Assembly (NCBI GenBank): GCA_005801425.1
Contig: SYDY01000047.1
Location: 1 to 37,516 of the forward strand
Length of the DNA stretch: 37,516 nt
Reading direction: 5' to 3'
Origin: Bdellovibrionales bacterium
Lineage (GTDB): Bacteria; Myxococcota; XYA12-FULL-58-9; SYDY01
Positions 8,138 to 17,346 of the stretch are shown here, piece after piece. A model generated the notes under the pieces. That model saw only the letters and a list, made by a program, of their open reading frames with translations, was not told the DNA's origin and did not search any database. Position numbers and translations under genes: made by a program. Each line of letters opens with the position of its first letter. The first letter of the stretch is position 1.

Positions 8138-10429
8138 TTATTCAGACAATGGTTTCACAAGAAACTCATTGAACAAAACATTCGAAACATCCCCAAACCC
8201 CGAAGCATTGTAAATCATCGCGTGAGATCCAGGAACACCAAAATAAAGTGTTTCATACAATTTCCGGATCGTGATGTTCTCTGTTTCGTTATTTGTCATT
8301 GTATTCCACAATAAAAACGAAAACTCGTCGGCGCCCCATGAAATTGCTTTGGGGATCCAGTTTGTCGCAAGACTGTTCTCATAGGGATTCGCAGCGGTAA
8401 GCAACAACACATGGGGGATATCCGATATTTCACGGCCAAGAACGCCGCTATGACACGCCTCAATGGCAATGAGCATCGAACGATAGTTCATTGCTTTGAG
8501 TGTATTCGCCAGGAGTGTTGGTGTTAGCACCCCCGCCATATTCGGACCAATCGTCGCTTCTTTGGGCGTTGTGGCATTCACCACCGCGCCCACATCGCCA
8601 CCATGCCCCACCAAAAAGACATAAACATTGCTATCCACATCACTTCCAATGCCTGCCAAAAGGTCCATCAACGACGCCGCATTCAAATTAAAGATATCGT
8701 GATCGTATTGAACATCGGTATGCACATTGGGTCCACCCGCAACATTGTACATTGCGCCAGGTAAAGGATTGCGCGAAGAATCGGCAAAAGACGGATCGCC
8801 CACCAACACGATGTGGTCATCATCCACGCCTTGTTGTTTAAAAAATTGATACTGAGCCAAAGCATCTGCTTGATGCCGATAATTACTCCATCCGGAGGAT
8901 AACGCCGCAATGAAAACCCATAATTTCTGTGCAGGCGCTAAACTGGATGCACTGCCTGTTGTTGTCTGCAAGAGATCATCGTCGGCCACATTGGCATTAA
9001 GCGCCGATGTATGAACCGAATTTTGCAGGCGTTTGTCACCCGATGTCACAAACTTTTTTGCTTCGTACACGATCGCATCGCCCACCGCCTTGATATGCCA
9101 TTCGGAAAATGTCGATGCCACAGGCTCCGTGTATTTGTGGGTATCAAAAATCAACGTCCCCGATGCACCGCGAAAATCCGGTGATTTCCCCGATGCAATC
9201 ATCGCAAGATTTTCTCTGATATCATCCATATCCCATCCATGGGACAACTCTTGCCCACTCACCGCACGCTTCATTCCCTGAACCAAAGCATCGCCGCCTA
9301 ACCCTTGGGAATGTGCCAATCCATAGGCCACAAGAAGCAATGCATCGTAAAGCGACGCATCAAAATCGGGACCAGGACCCCGATGAACATGGTCTTGCAA
9401 TGCAGCATCAAATCCAGTGGCAGGTGGACTCGCCGGTGAAATCACCACACGCCCATCAAGCGCCTGTTGCGCGCGTTGCATCGAGGTTAAATCGCCTTGG
9501 GGCTGCCACAATTGTTCTACATAGTTTCCGATATCCGGCCAAAAAGCGCCGTCAGAAAACACAATTTCCGTTGACGGTTCGTACGCATGGTAAACCGAAG
9601 CCAAGAGAGCAAATGCAACATCATTGGTGGGAACAAGTAAAATCATATCGGGCGCTGGCTCAGCCTGAAGCATTTGAAAAAATGTCTGTCCCAGTGTATT
9701 CAGATCATTTTCCATGTCATGACGAACCACACTTGTCACCGTCATGTCTTGTTCGCTTGCAAGAAATGCAAACCAATCAAAAAATGTTTCACCATAGGAT
9801 CCAAACGGTGCGAGCATCGCTATCTTTTGTGCATTTTTCGATTTTGCGTAGGACAGCATCATTTCAACTTGGGCAATGTCCGATTCACGTGTACGCCAAA
9901 TATAATCCTTACCACCAAATGCACGCATCACCGCAGCAGATCCTGCAGTGGTCACCATGGGCACTTTGGCATCAATCAACAAATCGCCCACTGCGATAAC
10001 ATTGCTTGATGCGAAAGGTCCGATCACCGCGCGGATGGTTGGGTCCTTCAGCATGTCTTCAACCGCAAGATTGGGATTGGTTTGAAAATCTGCATATGAC
10101 GCGTAGACTTTTTCCCAATCCATGGGAACCAATTCGATGTCAGCCCCCGCCACACCACCCGCTGCATTGATATTGTCACGCGCAAATTCAAGCGCTGACG
10201 TATCGGCACCAAAACCATCGTGCTGCAATGCCGCCGATAAAACCCCCACCCGCAGCGTGGGGCGCGTATTGCGACCATTGTCGTCGTTCTGTGAACCACC
10301 GCCGCAGGCTGCAAGCATCACACAAGCCAGCAATATATGAATGTTGCTGGTCCACTCACTCCACTTCGCTAAGCTAAGAGGAGTCGACGTGTAGCGTCGC
10401 TGGGGGGGGCTTTTTGTAAAATCTATCAC
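8138..10429 (-). CDS. Lipoprotein fusing type-1 periplasmic binding protein to legumain-like C13 peptidase
   Basis: This encodes a 763-residue predicted lipoprotein (lipobox VMLAAC, Cys42, then Gly). Residues about 58-460 resemble the Leu/Ile/Val-binding (Peripla_BP_6) fold: LRVGVLSAALQHDG, NINAAGGVAGADIELV, RAVIGPFASSNVIAVGDLL, VPMVTTAGS. Residues about 500-700 match the C13 (legumain/GPI8) peptidase pattern: WVFIAALSSGWSNYRHQADA, then RNPLPGAMYNV, the catalytic-His block YVFLVGHGG (His609) and the catalytic-Cys block LIAIEACHSG (Cys659), then LLLTAANPYENS. The His-Cys dyad of clan CD is therefore intact. The GTG start (10429) overlaps the stop of the subtilase gene by four bases, implying translational coupling. 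The n-region before the signal core is unusually long (about 30 residues) and contains an 8-C tract. I infer a ligand-gated surface peptidase; the substrate is unknown. Confidence 0.85.
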   Translation of the reverse strand: MIDFTKSPPQRRYTSTPLSLAKWSEWTSNIHILLACVMLAACGGGSQNDDNGRNTRPTLRVGVLSAALQHDGFGADTSALEFARDNINAAGGVAGADIELVPMDWEKVYASYADFQTNPNLAVEDMLKDPTIRAVIGPFASSNVIAVGDLLIDAKVPMVTTAGSAAVMRAFGGKDYIWRTRESDIAQVEMMLSYAKSKNAQKIAMLAPFGSYGETFFDWFAFLASEQDMTVTSVVRHDMENDLNTLGQTFFQMLQAEPAPDMILLVPTNDVAFALLASVYHAYEPSTEIVFSDGAFWPDIGNYVEQLWQPQGDLTSMQRAQQALDGRVVISPASPPATGFDAALQDHVHRGPGPDFDASLYDALLLVAYGLAHSQGLGGDALVQGMKRAVSGQELSHGWDMDDIRENLAMIASGKSPDFRGASGTLIFDTHKYTEPVASTFSEWHIKAVGDAIVYEAKKFVTSGDKRLQNSVHTSALNANVADDDLLQTTTGSASSLAPAQKLWVFIAALSSGWSNYRHQADALAQYQFFKQQGVDDDHIVLVGDPSFADSSRNPLPGAMYNVAGGPNVHTDVQYDHDIFNLNAASLMDLLAGIGSDVDSNVYVFLVGHGGDVGAVVNATTPKEATIGPNMAGVLTPTLLANTLKAMNYRSMLIAIEACHSGVLGREISDIPHVLLLTAANPYENSLATNWIPKAISWGADEFSFLLWNTMTNNETENITIRKLYETLYFGVPGSHAMIYNASGFGDVSNVLFNEFLVKPLSE

Positions 10430-11142
10430 TCGTTTGACTCCCCACTCACAACCGCAAGCCGTTGATACAAACCCGTGCGATCAACCGAAGGGTCTAGAGA
10501 CATTATTTTTCCAGCACGACCACCCATCACAGCAGCCGCTGCGCTGCTCCCAGAGAACGGTCGCATCATGGGAGAACCCAATGCATCAAAACCACATACC
10601 GATTTCTTGGGTACTTGCGTATACAGACGCGTGGGATCCATCGTGTCATGCACCACATCTACATAGCGCGCATCTTCAGGTGCTTTTGCATTTGCATCAC
10701 GAGGTGCCGCAAACAAAGCCACACGACGCCCATTGCCATGCAAAAACGCGTGAACTTCTTTTAACAGCGCACTTGAAAATCCGAGACCATCGTTCATGCC
10801 CCAGCTTGCAACAATCACATCCGCATCATGTTCTGCTGCCCAACGAACAGCCTCCGCATCGGCGTGAGAACGATTGGGCCCCGAGCGTGTTAACATACGC
10901 ACGGGCATCAACAAACATGTTGGGCACATTGATGTAATAACATTGGCCACACAGGTACCATGATCGTCGCCATGATTGGGTTTGGGATCGGGCCTCTGCC
11001 TGATGACATCGTAAGGCGTCACAATGCGACCACGATAAGCCGATGCTTTCACATGCAAACCCGAATCAAGTACCGCAATACGGATCTCTGAGCGTTCTGG
11101 AATTACTGATAATGCCAAAGCAAGCAACACCATGTGCATCAT
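10426..11142 (-). CDS. Small secreted subtilisin-like (S8) serine peptidase
   Basis: This encodes a 238-residue subtilase with all three catalytic blocks: Asp26 in RIAVLDSGL, His61 in GDDHGTCVANV, and Ser200 in FSGSSAAAAVMGG; the substrate-binding SWG motif is also present (ASWGMNDG). The position of the oxyanion-hole Asn (AAGN in most subtilases) reads FAAPRDAN, so that Asn seems shifted or missing. The N-terminus is a short hydrophobic stretch (MVLLALALSV) that can act as a signal or anchor, directly followed by the catalytic domain, so there is no I9-type propeptide. At about 240 residues it is smaller than usual. ATG 11142-11140 is chosen; a GTG precedes it and a second ATG follows. It is the first gene of a two-gene unit with the binding-protein/C13 fusion, and is divergent from the large lipoprotein at 11184. 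Confidence 0.85.
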   Translation of the reverse strand: MMHMVLLALALSVIPERSEIRIAVLDSGLHVKASAYRGRIVTPYDVIRQRPDPKPNHGDDHGTCVANVITSMCPTCLLMPVRMLTRSGPNRSHADAEAVRWAAEHDADVIVASWGMNDGLGFSSALLKEVHAFLHGNGRRVALFAAPRDANAKAPEDARYVDVVHDTMDPTRLYTQVPKKSVCGFDALGSPMMRPFSGSSAAAAVMGGRAGKIMSLDPSVDRTGLYQRLAVVSGESNE

Positions 11143-11147
11143 CACCT

Positions 11148-11153
11148 ATTCTA
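11148..11153 (-). promoter_or_regulatory. Extended -10 box of subtilase/C13 operon
   Basis: The minus strand reads AAAATGCTAGAAT, then five bases, then ATG at 11142. TAGAAT matches the -10 consensus in 5 of 6 positions and has the TGC extension. No convincing -35 or Shine-Dalgarno is present. The 41-base gap shared with the divergent gene at 11184 must hold both promoters. Confidence 0.45.
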
Positions 11154-11168
11154 GCATTTTACCCGTGA

Positions 11169-11174
11169 TATCCT
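11169..11174 (+). promoter_or_regulatory. -10-like box of large lipoprotein gene
   Basis: GTGA-TATCCT lies nine bases before the ATG at 11184, with TG one base upstream of the hexamer (extended form) and 4 of 6 consensus matches. There is no Shine-Dalgarno in the gap. The call is weak alone but fits the spacing seen at other genes in the window. Confidence 0.3.
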
Positions 11175-11183
11175 GAATAAAGC

Positions 11184-14100
11184 ATGCTGCGATATTCCCG
11201 ATTTCTCGGTATTTTACTCGTGTTCTTGGGGTGCTCAAGCAAAAGCAGTGAGTTACCCACGCCACGCGACAATCCACCGCCCACAGATCCACCGCCCACA
11301 GATCCACCGCCCACAGATCCACCGCCCACAGATCCGCCGCCCACAGATCCACCGCCCACAGATCCACCGCCGACCAACGCTACGCCTGAACCCCGTCCCA
11401 CCACCACGGCCAAAAAACCTTCGATCACCTTTGATCCCGCAAACTTTCAAATCAGTCCTGCGCCTACGGGGCGATTCAACAGTCGATTTGAAGATCAAGG
11501 CATGGGTCCAGAAACAGCCTACGTACGCGATCCCACCACACGATGGATGCACGACAAAAGTCTCTATGTATTCAGCGAAGCGAATTACACCTTGTGTTTG
11601 TTACAGCAAGCACGCATCGGAGATATGCAAGACACCTCCGAAGTAACCTACAATGCGCTCATCGATACGGAAGTATGCAGCAGAACGCGTGTGCAAAATT
11701 TTAATGATATAGGTATTGAAAACACAGAACCGAAGCTGTTTGGATGGCGTATTCGTATTACGCCCCAAACAGAAACATCCCCCATGGTTGTTTCATTTTG
11801 GGGAAAATCAAAAAATTTTTGGGGTCTCGTCGTCAACATCACAGGCGAGCAACGGGTCCATGCTTTGCCAACGGAACACAATGCCTATGGCCTTACAGAA
11901 CTTTACGTTACATTTCGAGAAGAACGCATCAGCGGAAACATAGGGAGATCTTATTTCGATGCAGATCTCACATTGCGTGTTTTGCCGAAAGATGTAAGCA
12001 ATATAGAACTCCAATATTTTTTTGGTGATCGTTCCCAAGAACTTCCCGAAGACAGCAGCGCGCATTTTATTTTTTCATCCGACGGAAAAACAGGACGTGG
12101 AACAAGTTGGCGAGGTTCATCACCCACCACCTATTTATTTTATTTCAACGAAGATGTTTTTGTCCGTCGCGAGCAAACGAACAGTGCATCTCATGTTTTC
12201 ACATTTGATCGAAATGCCGTGAACGAAACCGTCTGGCAATACAGGCTTTACGACGCCACCGGAAAACGCCTTTTTCGTAACGGTGGATATCTTCCTCTCT
12301 TCATCAACGGAAACAGCGCCCAATATTCACACACCGGAGGTATCGTTTACACATTTTTTGGTCCCATCGAGGAGAGTGAATGGGCCCAGGGGATCCGTGT
12401 ATACGAACGACTCCCTCCCGATCCCAATACTTCGACCGAACGCGTTGGCCAAGAACTTGAGCTCATCCGTTCACGTGGAAATCTGTGGCGCATCAAAAGC
12501 AAGAAAGGGATCCTTCACGATCTTTTATACACCCCTCTTCACATGCCTGAGACACAAGACCTTTCGCCTAAAGGTACATACATCACATGGAACGGTGCGT
12601 ATTTTGAAACACTCGGCGGGTTTCTAACATGGACCCCCATTGATCGCACACTTCTGTCGCCAAGCCTACCCGAAAAAACCGTACTTACTGCGCAAGATCT
12701 GGGCGATGCTGGACGTGTCGTGATCCTGCGCAATACCAACGGCGGCGATACAGGCTACGATGTCATTTATCTTTTTCCTGATTGCACAACAGCTGCGACA
12801 CTCAGCGAGTGTACATTCAACAATGACACGCCCGTCATCATCTCCGAATCACGAGTGGTCGAACCTAAAAACGATCCGGTGCCTGAAACATTGCAATGCT
12901 TTGGCATGTGCAGTAACGGACAATTTGACACCTATTTCCAGCAAGATGAAAACACCACCCGCGTTCCCGACACCTATCAATTTAACAACACCACCCATAC
13001 CCTTCAACACGGCGACAACGTTGTAAGCCAAACACCTTATATTCTCTATCGTCACGAAACATATCCAAGCATGATGTTGGTAACCAACGATGAAGCAGCA
13101 AAATCCCGATGTCTTGATGCAAGCAACAACCCCATTGAAAACTCATTTTGTGTTGGCAGCTTGCGCTACGTGGACGAAGCCTATGTTTGGCGTTACCCAC
13201 CGAGCATTTACAATCCTTACTACGCCATGGTTCGCGTCTACCCGCCGGGTTCCGATGAATCCTACGATGTTGGGAAAAGTTCGATCGGTCCATCGCTTTT
13301 CACCTACGAGATGCCTAACGCCAATCTGTGTCATTACTGGGTCACCTTGATGCGCGGCGCACGGTTGTTCGACAATATACCGATCCTTCAAATATCCAGT
13401 GATACCTATGAGATACTGGGCCTTGCACAAGAACCTATTCCAGAAGAGGGTGTTCTGCGTGTGAATTTATTAAGACCCGATCCCATACCGCTCACCGAGG
13501 CATGCCCCGCGTTTATTTCGAACGTGGGAACCTACCGCGATGAAAAATCAAGCTATCGCTTGATACCGATGTTTAGCATACCAAGTGGCACGGCTTTCAA
13601 AACAGAAGATGGTACATTTTATGTAAAAGCTGCGCAATTGGAACAACGCATGACAGCAAGCGACGAAGATGGCAGCGCCCATATTCCAATCCAAGGATGG
13701 TCGGACATTGTTTTGCCAAACCGTCACCAGCGCAAGTTGCCATGCATTGGAAGTGCACCGCCCGATATAGGATCGCATATATCAGTACAGAGTGGCTTAC
13801 TTGTGGATCTTGCCACATGCAATGCAGATAAAAATCCTACCTGTGGATTTCATTGGCAAGCACCAGCGGACTATCCATGGGATCGTGATCGCACAAATGA
13901 TCAAGATTGTGATAGCAAAGGCGATGCCGCCGATCATTGCATTGATGGTGAAAGTCTCTGGGATGCCTCAGGCGCATTGGACGCAGATCCCAGTGCACCG
14001 GATGGACGTGATCCGGATCAAGACGATGACGGTTGCCGCGACGCAAGCGAAGATGGCGATGATGACAACGATACTGTTTTAGATCTGATCGACATGTGTC

Positions 14101-14777
14101 CCCACGGCGACATCGGTAAAGTGGATGAGGATCATGACGGATGCTGGGAAGATGCAGAAAACGCCGAAGATCTTTTGCCCAGCGATGACGATAACGATGG
14201 ATACAACGATACTGCCGATGCATGTCCCCACGATGGTGGCGGTTGGTTTAAAAATGGCGTTCTCGATAGCCTACACAATGGATGCAGAGATCCCAATCCA
14301 AGTGCCCGCTACTGGCGCGTGATGCGCACCCACGGCGATCCCAAGCCTGGCAATCTTGATGCCTGGATGGTGGCCACCTTTAAAGCCTACGAAGGCAGCA
14401 ATCTCATCGCACCTTCGGTCGAAGGATCGGGTGTCAGCAGTTCATCCATGTGGGATCCATCATCCGCTGCGCGGGATCTTTTAGACGACGACACCAAAAC
14501 GGAGTGGCGCAACAACTTTCGATGGTGTTGCAGTACCGTGGCACCTGATCCAAAACCATGGTTCCGCATGGATATGGGCGTCGCCGCACAAATTTCATCC
14601 ATCATGCTTTTGCAACACGTCGCCGAACGCGCAACCCAAGTCTTGTTGCAAGTGAGTGCAGATGCAGCCACATGGGAAACCGTGCCGAGTACATTCTCAT
14701 GCGCAGCGCCCACCCTTAAGCCGTCGATCCTTAACACCGATCTGCCCATGGAAGAATGCACGGTAACTGTTAAATAA
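11184..14777 (+). CDS. Giant lipoprotein with Pro-rich stalk, calcium-binding repeats and discoidin-like C-terminus
   Basis: This encodes a 1197-residue lipoprotein. The lipobox VFLGC puts the lipid on Cys17 (then Ser). A stalk of seven PPPT(D) units follows (about 30-64), then an Ala/Pro/Thr linker and a long beta-rich central region (about 80-890) that I do not recognise. Residues about 897-1035 are Asp-rich TSP3-like calcium-binding repeats (DRDRTNDQDCDSKGDAADHC, DPDQDDDGCRDASEDGDDDN, DEDHDGCWEDAEN). The end (about 1041-1197) resembles an F5/8 type C discoidin-like domain (ARYWRVMRTHG ... DDDTKTEWRN ... WFRMDMGVAAQISSIMLL). It probably sits on the cell surface and binds carbohydrate or matrix in a calcium-dependent way (inference). 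It is divergent from the subtilase/C13 unit, which could share regulation or process it. A REP-type hairpin follows the stop. Confidence 0.8.
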   Translation: MLRYSRFLGILLVFLGCSSKSSELPTPRDNPPPTDPPPTDPPPTDPPPTDPPPTDPPPTDPPPTNATPEPRPTTTAKKPSITFDPANFQISPAPTGRFNSRFEDQGMGPETAYVRDPTTRWMHDKSLYVFSEANYTLCLLQQARIGDMQDTSEVTYNALIDTEVCSRTRVQNFNDIGIENTEPKLFGWRIRITPQTETSPMVVSFWGKSKNFWGLVVNITGEQRVHALPTEHNAYGLTELYVTFREERISGNIGRSYFDADLTLRVLPKDVSNIELQYFFGDRSQELPEDSSAHFIFSSDGKTGRGTSWRGSSPTTYLFYFNEDVFVRREQTNSASHVFTFDRNAVNETVWQYRLYDATGKRLFRNGGYLPLFINGNSAQYSHTGGIVYTFFGPIEESEWAQGIRVYERLPPDPNTSTERVGQELELIRSRGNLWRIKSKKGILHDLLYTPLHMPETQDLSPKGTYITWNGAYFETLGGFLTWTPIDRTLLSPSLPEKTVLTAQDLGDAGRVVILRNTNGGDTGYDVIYLFPDCTTAATLSECTFNNDTPVIISESRVVEPKNDPVPETLQCFGMCSNGQFDTYFQQDENTTRVPDTYQFNNTTHTLQHGDNVVSQTPYILYRHETYPSMMLVTNDEAAKSRCLDASNNPIENSFCVGSLRYVDEAYVWRYPPSIYNPYYAMVRVYPPGSDESYDVGKSSIGPSLFTYEMPNANLCHYWVTLMRGARLFDNIPILQISSDTYEILGLAQEPIPEEGVLRVNLLRPDPIPLTEACPAFISNVGTYRDEKSSYRLIPMFSIPSGTAFKTEDGTFYVKAAQLEQRMTASDEDGSAHIPIQGWSDIVLPNRHQRKLPCIGSAPPDIGSHISVQSGLLVDLATCNADKNPTCGFHWQAPADYPWDRDRTNDQDCDSKGDAADHCIDGESLWDASGALDADPSAPDGRDPDQDDDGCRDASEDGDDDNDTVLDLIDMCPHGDIGKVDEDHDGCWEDAENAEDLLPSDDDNDGYNDTADACPHDGGGWFKNGVLDSLHNGCRDPNPSARYWRVMRTHGDPKPGNLDAWMVATFKAYEGSNLIAPSVEGSGVSSSSMWDPSSAARDLLDDDTKTEWRNNFRWCCSTVAPDPKPWFRMDMGVAAQISSIMLLQHVAERATQVLLQVSADAATWETVPSTFSCAAPTLKPSILNTDLPMEECTVTVK
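11270..11373 (+). repeat. 15-base tandem repeat coding PPPTD stalk
   Basis: Near-perfect tandem copies of a 15-base unit (gatccaccgcccaca), with seven PPPT motifs encoded and a single third-position A-to-G change at about 11335. As 15 is divisible by 3, changes in copy number keep the frame and would only alter stalk length. Confidence 0.9.
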
Positions 14778-14784
14778 TAAAGTC

Positions 14785-14846
14785 GTCATCCTCGCGAATG
14801 CGGGGATCCAGAAAACATGCTGGATTCCCGCTTTCGCGGGAATGAC
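14785..14846. terminator. REP-type inverted repeat between convergent genes, possible bidirectional terminator
   Basis: Two 27-base arms (14785-14811 and 14820-14846) flank an 8-base loop with four mismatches. The sequence is of the widespread 'GTCATTCCCGCGAAAGCGGG' repeat type found between genes in many proteobacteria. It lies between the stop of the large lipoprotein gene and the stop of the convergent gene, and could form a strong hairpin in RNA from either strand. There is no clear U-tract, so terminator function is inferred. Confidence 0.65.
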
Positions 14847-14855
14847 ATTTTCCCC

Positions 14856-15455
14856 TTACTTCTTCTTCCGTTCCCACTTATCCGGCTGACCATCGCGGTC
14901 GCTATCCACGCCTATACGATCCAGTTGGCCTTCTTCAAAAAACTCCCAGGTGTCTACTTTGCCATCGCCATCGCGATCGGACTCCACACGCTTCAATTGT
15001 GTTTTTAGATAATACTTCGTCACCTCGGGACGCCCGTCCATATTGAGGTCGACCTCTTTGCGAACGAGAGCACCGTCTTTGTAAAACGATGCCTCATCCA
15101 TACGGCCATCAAAATCCAAATCGACCGTTTCTTTCGATACATTTTGGTGGTCATCGTATTCGCGCACCAGATCAACCGTGTTGTCGTGATTAAGATCCAC
15201 TTCCTTGCGTGCCAAAACCAGCAGATCCCGTTCGCCGCGGGTATAATATTTGAACACATCGGTTTTTTTATCGCGATTTAAATCAAAACGCCGCAAAATC
15301 AGATGATGTGATCGGGCAAAGGCGGCGTGCTCGTCGTTGATATTCAGTTCCTCAGACATCCCGTCGCTGTTATAAATAGGTCCCGCACAGCCCGCAGCCA
15401 GAGGCACGAGCAACCCACATACCACCCCAACAAACAAACGTACGCTCACGTTCAT
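14856..15455 (-). CDS. Lipoprotein with six DxDxDG calcium-loop repeats
   Basis: This encodes a 199-residue lipoprotein. ATG 15455 is chosen because it directly precedes a typical signal peptide ([14 protein letters not shown]...) with lipobox PLAAGC (Cys23, then Ala); an upstream in-frame extension would bury it. After a short linker come six regularly spaced EF-hand/dockerin-like Asp loops: [45 protein letters not shown] and DSDRDGQPD, each followed by an aromatic-rich strand such as WEFFEEGQ. This pattern is common in deltaproteobacterial lipoproteins of unknown function and suggests calcium-stabilised folding. The protein ends in a basic KWERKKK tail. It is divergent from lepA (87-base gap) and convergent with the giant lipoprotein. 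Role unknown. Confidence 0.8.
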   Translation of the reverse strand: MNVSVRLFVGVVCGLLVPLAAGCAGPIYNSDGMSEELNINDEHAAFARSHHLILRRFDLNRDKKTDVFKYYTRGERDLLVLARKEVDLNHDNTVDLVREYDDHQNVSKETVDLDFDGRMDEASFYKDGALVRKEVDLNMDGRPEVTKYYLKTQLKRVESDRDGDGKVDTWEFFEEGQLDRIGVDSDRDGQPDKWERKKK

Positions 15456-15542
15456 TATTCTCGGTGCGTATACCCCCAAGGTCAAGCTTGCTTTATCGCC
15501 CACGCACAGGTAGGAGGTTCTCTCATCCATAAGGAACCAATC

Positions 15543-17345
15543 ATGGGGCAGCAGCGCCGTACTCGCAACTTCTCCATCATCGCCCACATCGATCATGGCA
15601 AAAGCACACTGGCAGACCGTATTTTAGAACTGTGCGGTGCCATGGACGCTCGCACCAGGCAGGCCCAAATGCTTGACAGCATGGACCTCGAACGCGAACG
15701 TGGCATCACCATCAAAGCCCAGGCAGTTCGGCTTCACTACAAAGCCAAAGATGGGCAAGTATACATTTTTAATCTTATTGATACGCCTGGTCACGTCGAC
15801 TTCACCTATGAAGTGTCGCGATCCCTTGCCGCGTGCGACGGTGCACTCCTTGTCGTCGATGCCACCCAAGGGGTCGAAGCCCAAACCATGGCCAATGTGT
15901 ATTTGGCCCTCGAAAATAATCTTGAAATCGTGCCGGTACTTAATAAAATCGATTTGCCAAGTGCCGATGTAGACCGCGTCAAGACCGATATAGAAGAAAG
16001 CATCGGCATCGATGCCTCTACCGCTCTATCAGTCAGTGCAAAAACGGGAGTTGGTGTTCTCGAATTGCTTGAATCCCTCACCGAACGGTTTCCGGCCCCT
16101 GAAGGCGATCCCGAAGCACCGTTGCAAGCATTGATATTCGATTCATGGTTCGATGCCTATCGCGGTGTCGTCGCCCTTGTGCGCGTCCGCGAAGGTACCA
16201 TCAAAAAAGGCGATTCCGTTCGTTTTTGGCGATCCGGCGCTGTGTGCGAGGTCCAAGAAGTGGGCGCATTCACCCCCGCTGCAACGCCTCTCGCCCAATT
16301 GCAGGCTGGCGACGTTGGCTTTGTGATTGCGGGTGTCAAAGATATCCGATTGGCCCCCGTGGGCGACACCATTACCCACGACAAGCACCCCGCCGAGGGA
16401 CCTCTCGCAGGCTTTAAAGACGTCAAACCCATGGTGTTCGCAGGTATTTTTCCGGTGGATTCCAAAGATTATACCGACCTCAAAGATGCGCTTGAAAAAC
16501 TCAAGCTCAACGACTCAGCCATTTCCTATGAACCCGAAACAAGCCAGGCCCTAGGTTTTGGTTTTCGATGCGGCTTTTTGGGACTTCTTCATATGGAAGT
16601 GGTGCAAGAACGCCTTGAGCGTGAATACAATCTTTCGCTCATCACCACGGCGCCCACCGTGGTTTATCAAGTGTACACCACCAGCGGCACCATGCTTCGG
16701 GTTGATAATCCAGCCAAATTACCCAAAGTGACGGAAATCGATCACATCGACGAGCCGCTTATTTCTGCCCATATCCACGTACCAAGCGAGTATGTGGGGC
16801 CCATCATGAAGCTTTGTGAAGACCGTCGTGGTGTTCAACAAGATCTCGAATACAAATCCCACGGCCGTGTCATGGTCACGTATCTGATGCCGCTTTCCGA
16901 GGTTGTGTACGATTTTTACGATAAACTCAAAAGCATGTCCCGGGGTTATGGGAGTGTTGATTACGAAGTGGCCGGCTATCAGACAAGCGATCTCATCAAG
17001 CTTGATATATTAATCAACGCCGAAGCATGCGATGCGTTATCACTCATTGTGCATCGCGACAGAGCATTTGAACGCGGCCAGGTGTTGTGTGTCAAACTCA
17101 AAGACATCATTCCACGCCAGCAGTTTGAAATCGCGATCCAAGCCGCCATTGGAACCCGTATTATCTCGCGCACCAGCGTCAAAGCGTTCCGCAAAAACGT
17201 CACGGCCAAATGCTACGGCGGCGATATTTCTCGTAAACGCAAGCTGCTTGAGAAACAAAAAGAAGGCAAAAAGCGTATGAAAACAGTCGGATCGGTCGAG
17301 ATCCCACAAGAAGCATTTCTTGCGGTTTTGCGCACGGGAGATTGA
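15543..17345 (+). CDS. lepA: Elongation factor 4 (LepA), ribosomal back-translocase GTPase
   Basis: This encodes 600 residues, the normal length for LepA/EF4. The start is fixed at ATG 15543 by an AAGGA Shine-Dalgarno seven bases upstream and by the conserved N-terminus. The GTPase motifs are clear: [16 protein letters not shown] (P-loop), [18 protein letters not shown] (switch 1), DTPGHVDF (switch 2) and NKIDLP (G4). LepA-specific C-terminal features include [23 protein letters not shown] and the final part with [26 protein letters not shown]. It acts on the ribosome in the cytoplasm, helping translation under stress and in initiation and assembly. The stop TGA is one base before the GTG of lepB, so the two are co-transcribed, a linkage seen in many bacteria. 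No anomaly is seen. Confidence 0.98.
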   Translation: MGQQRRTRNFSIIAHIDHGKSTLADRILELCGAMDARTRQAQMLDSMDLERERGITIKAQAVRLHYKAKDGQVYIFNLIDTPGHVDFTYEVSRSLAACDGALLVVDATQGVEAQTMANVYLALENNLEIVPVLNKIDLPSADVDRVKTDIEESIGIDASTALSVSAKTGVGVLELLESLTERFPAPEGDPEAPLQALIFDSWFDAYRGVVALVRVREGTIKKGDSVRFWRSGAVCEVQEVGAFTPAATPLAQLQAGDVGFVIAGVKDIRLAPVGDTITHDKHPAEGPLAGFKDVKPMVFAGIFPVDSKDYTDLKDALEKLKLNDSAISYEPETSQALGFGFRCGFLGLLHMEVVQERLEREYNLSLITTAPTVVYQVYTTSGTMLRVDNPAKLPKVTEIDHIDEPLISAHIHVPSEYVGPIMKLCEDRRGVQQDLEYKSHGRVMVTYLMPLSEVVYDFYDKLKSMSRGYGSVDYEVAGYQTSDLIKLDILINAEACDALSLIVHRDRAFERGQVLCVKLKDIIPRQQFEIAIQAAIGTRIISRTSVKAFRKNVTAKCYGGDISRKRKLLEKQKEGKKRMKTVGSVEIPQEAFLAVLRTGD

Positions 17346-17346
17346 C

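Noticed and set aside
8138-10429. Ordinary ABC transporter substrate-binding protein
   Set aside because: No transporter genes are near and the C-terminal 260 residues carry C13 peptidase motifs not found in transport proteins.
11146-11552. Open frames on the minus strand coding Gly/Ser/Val-, Trp/Ala- or Arg/Cys-rich repeats
   Set aside because: They are reverse readings of the 15-base repeat that codes the PPPTD stalk; all frames stay open because the unit is 15 bases without stops.
15327-15542. N-terminal extension of LepA
   Set aside because: The extension has no LepA similarity, covers the divergent lipoprotein gene, and the ATG at 15543 has a good Shine-Dalgarno and the conserved N-terminus.
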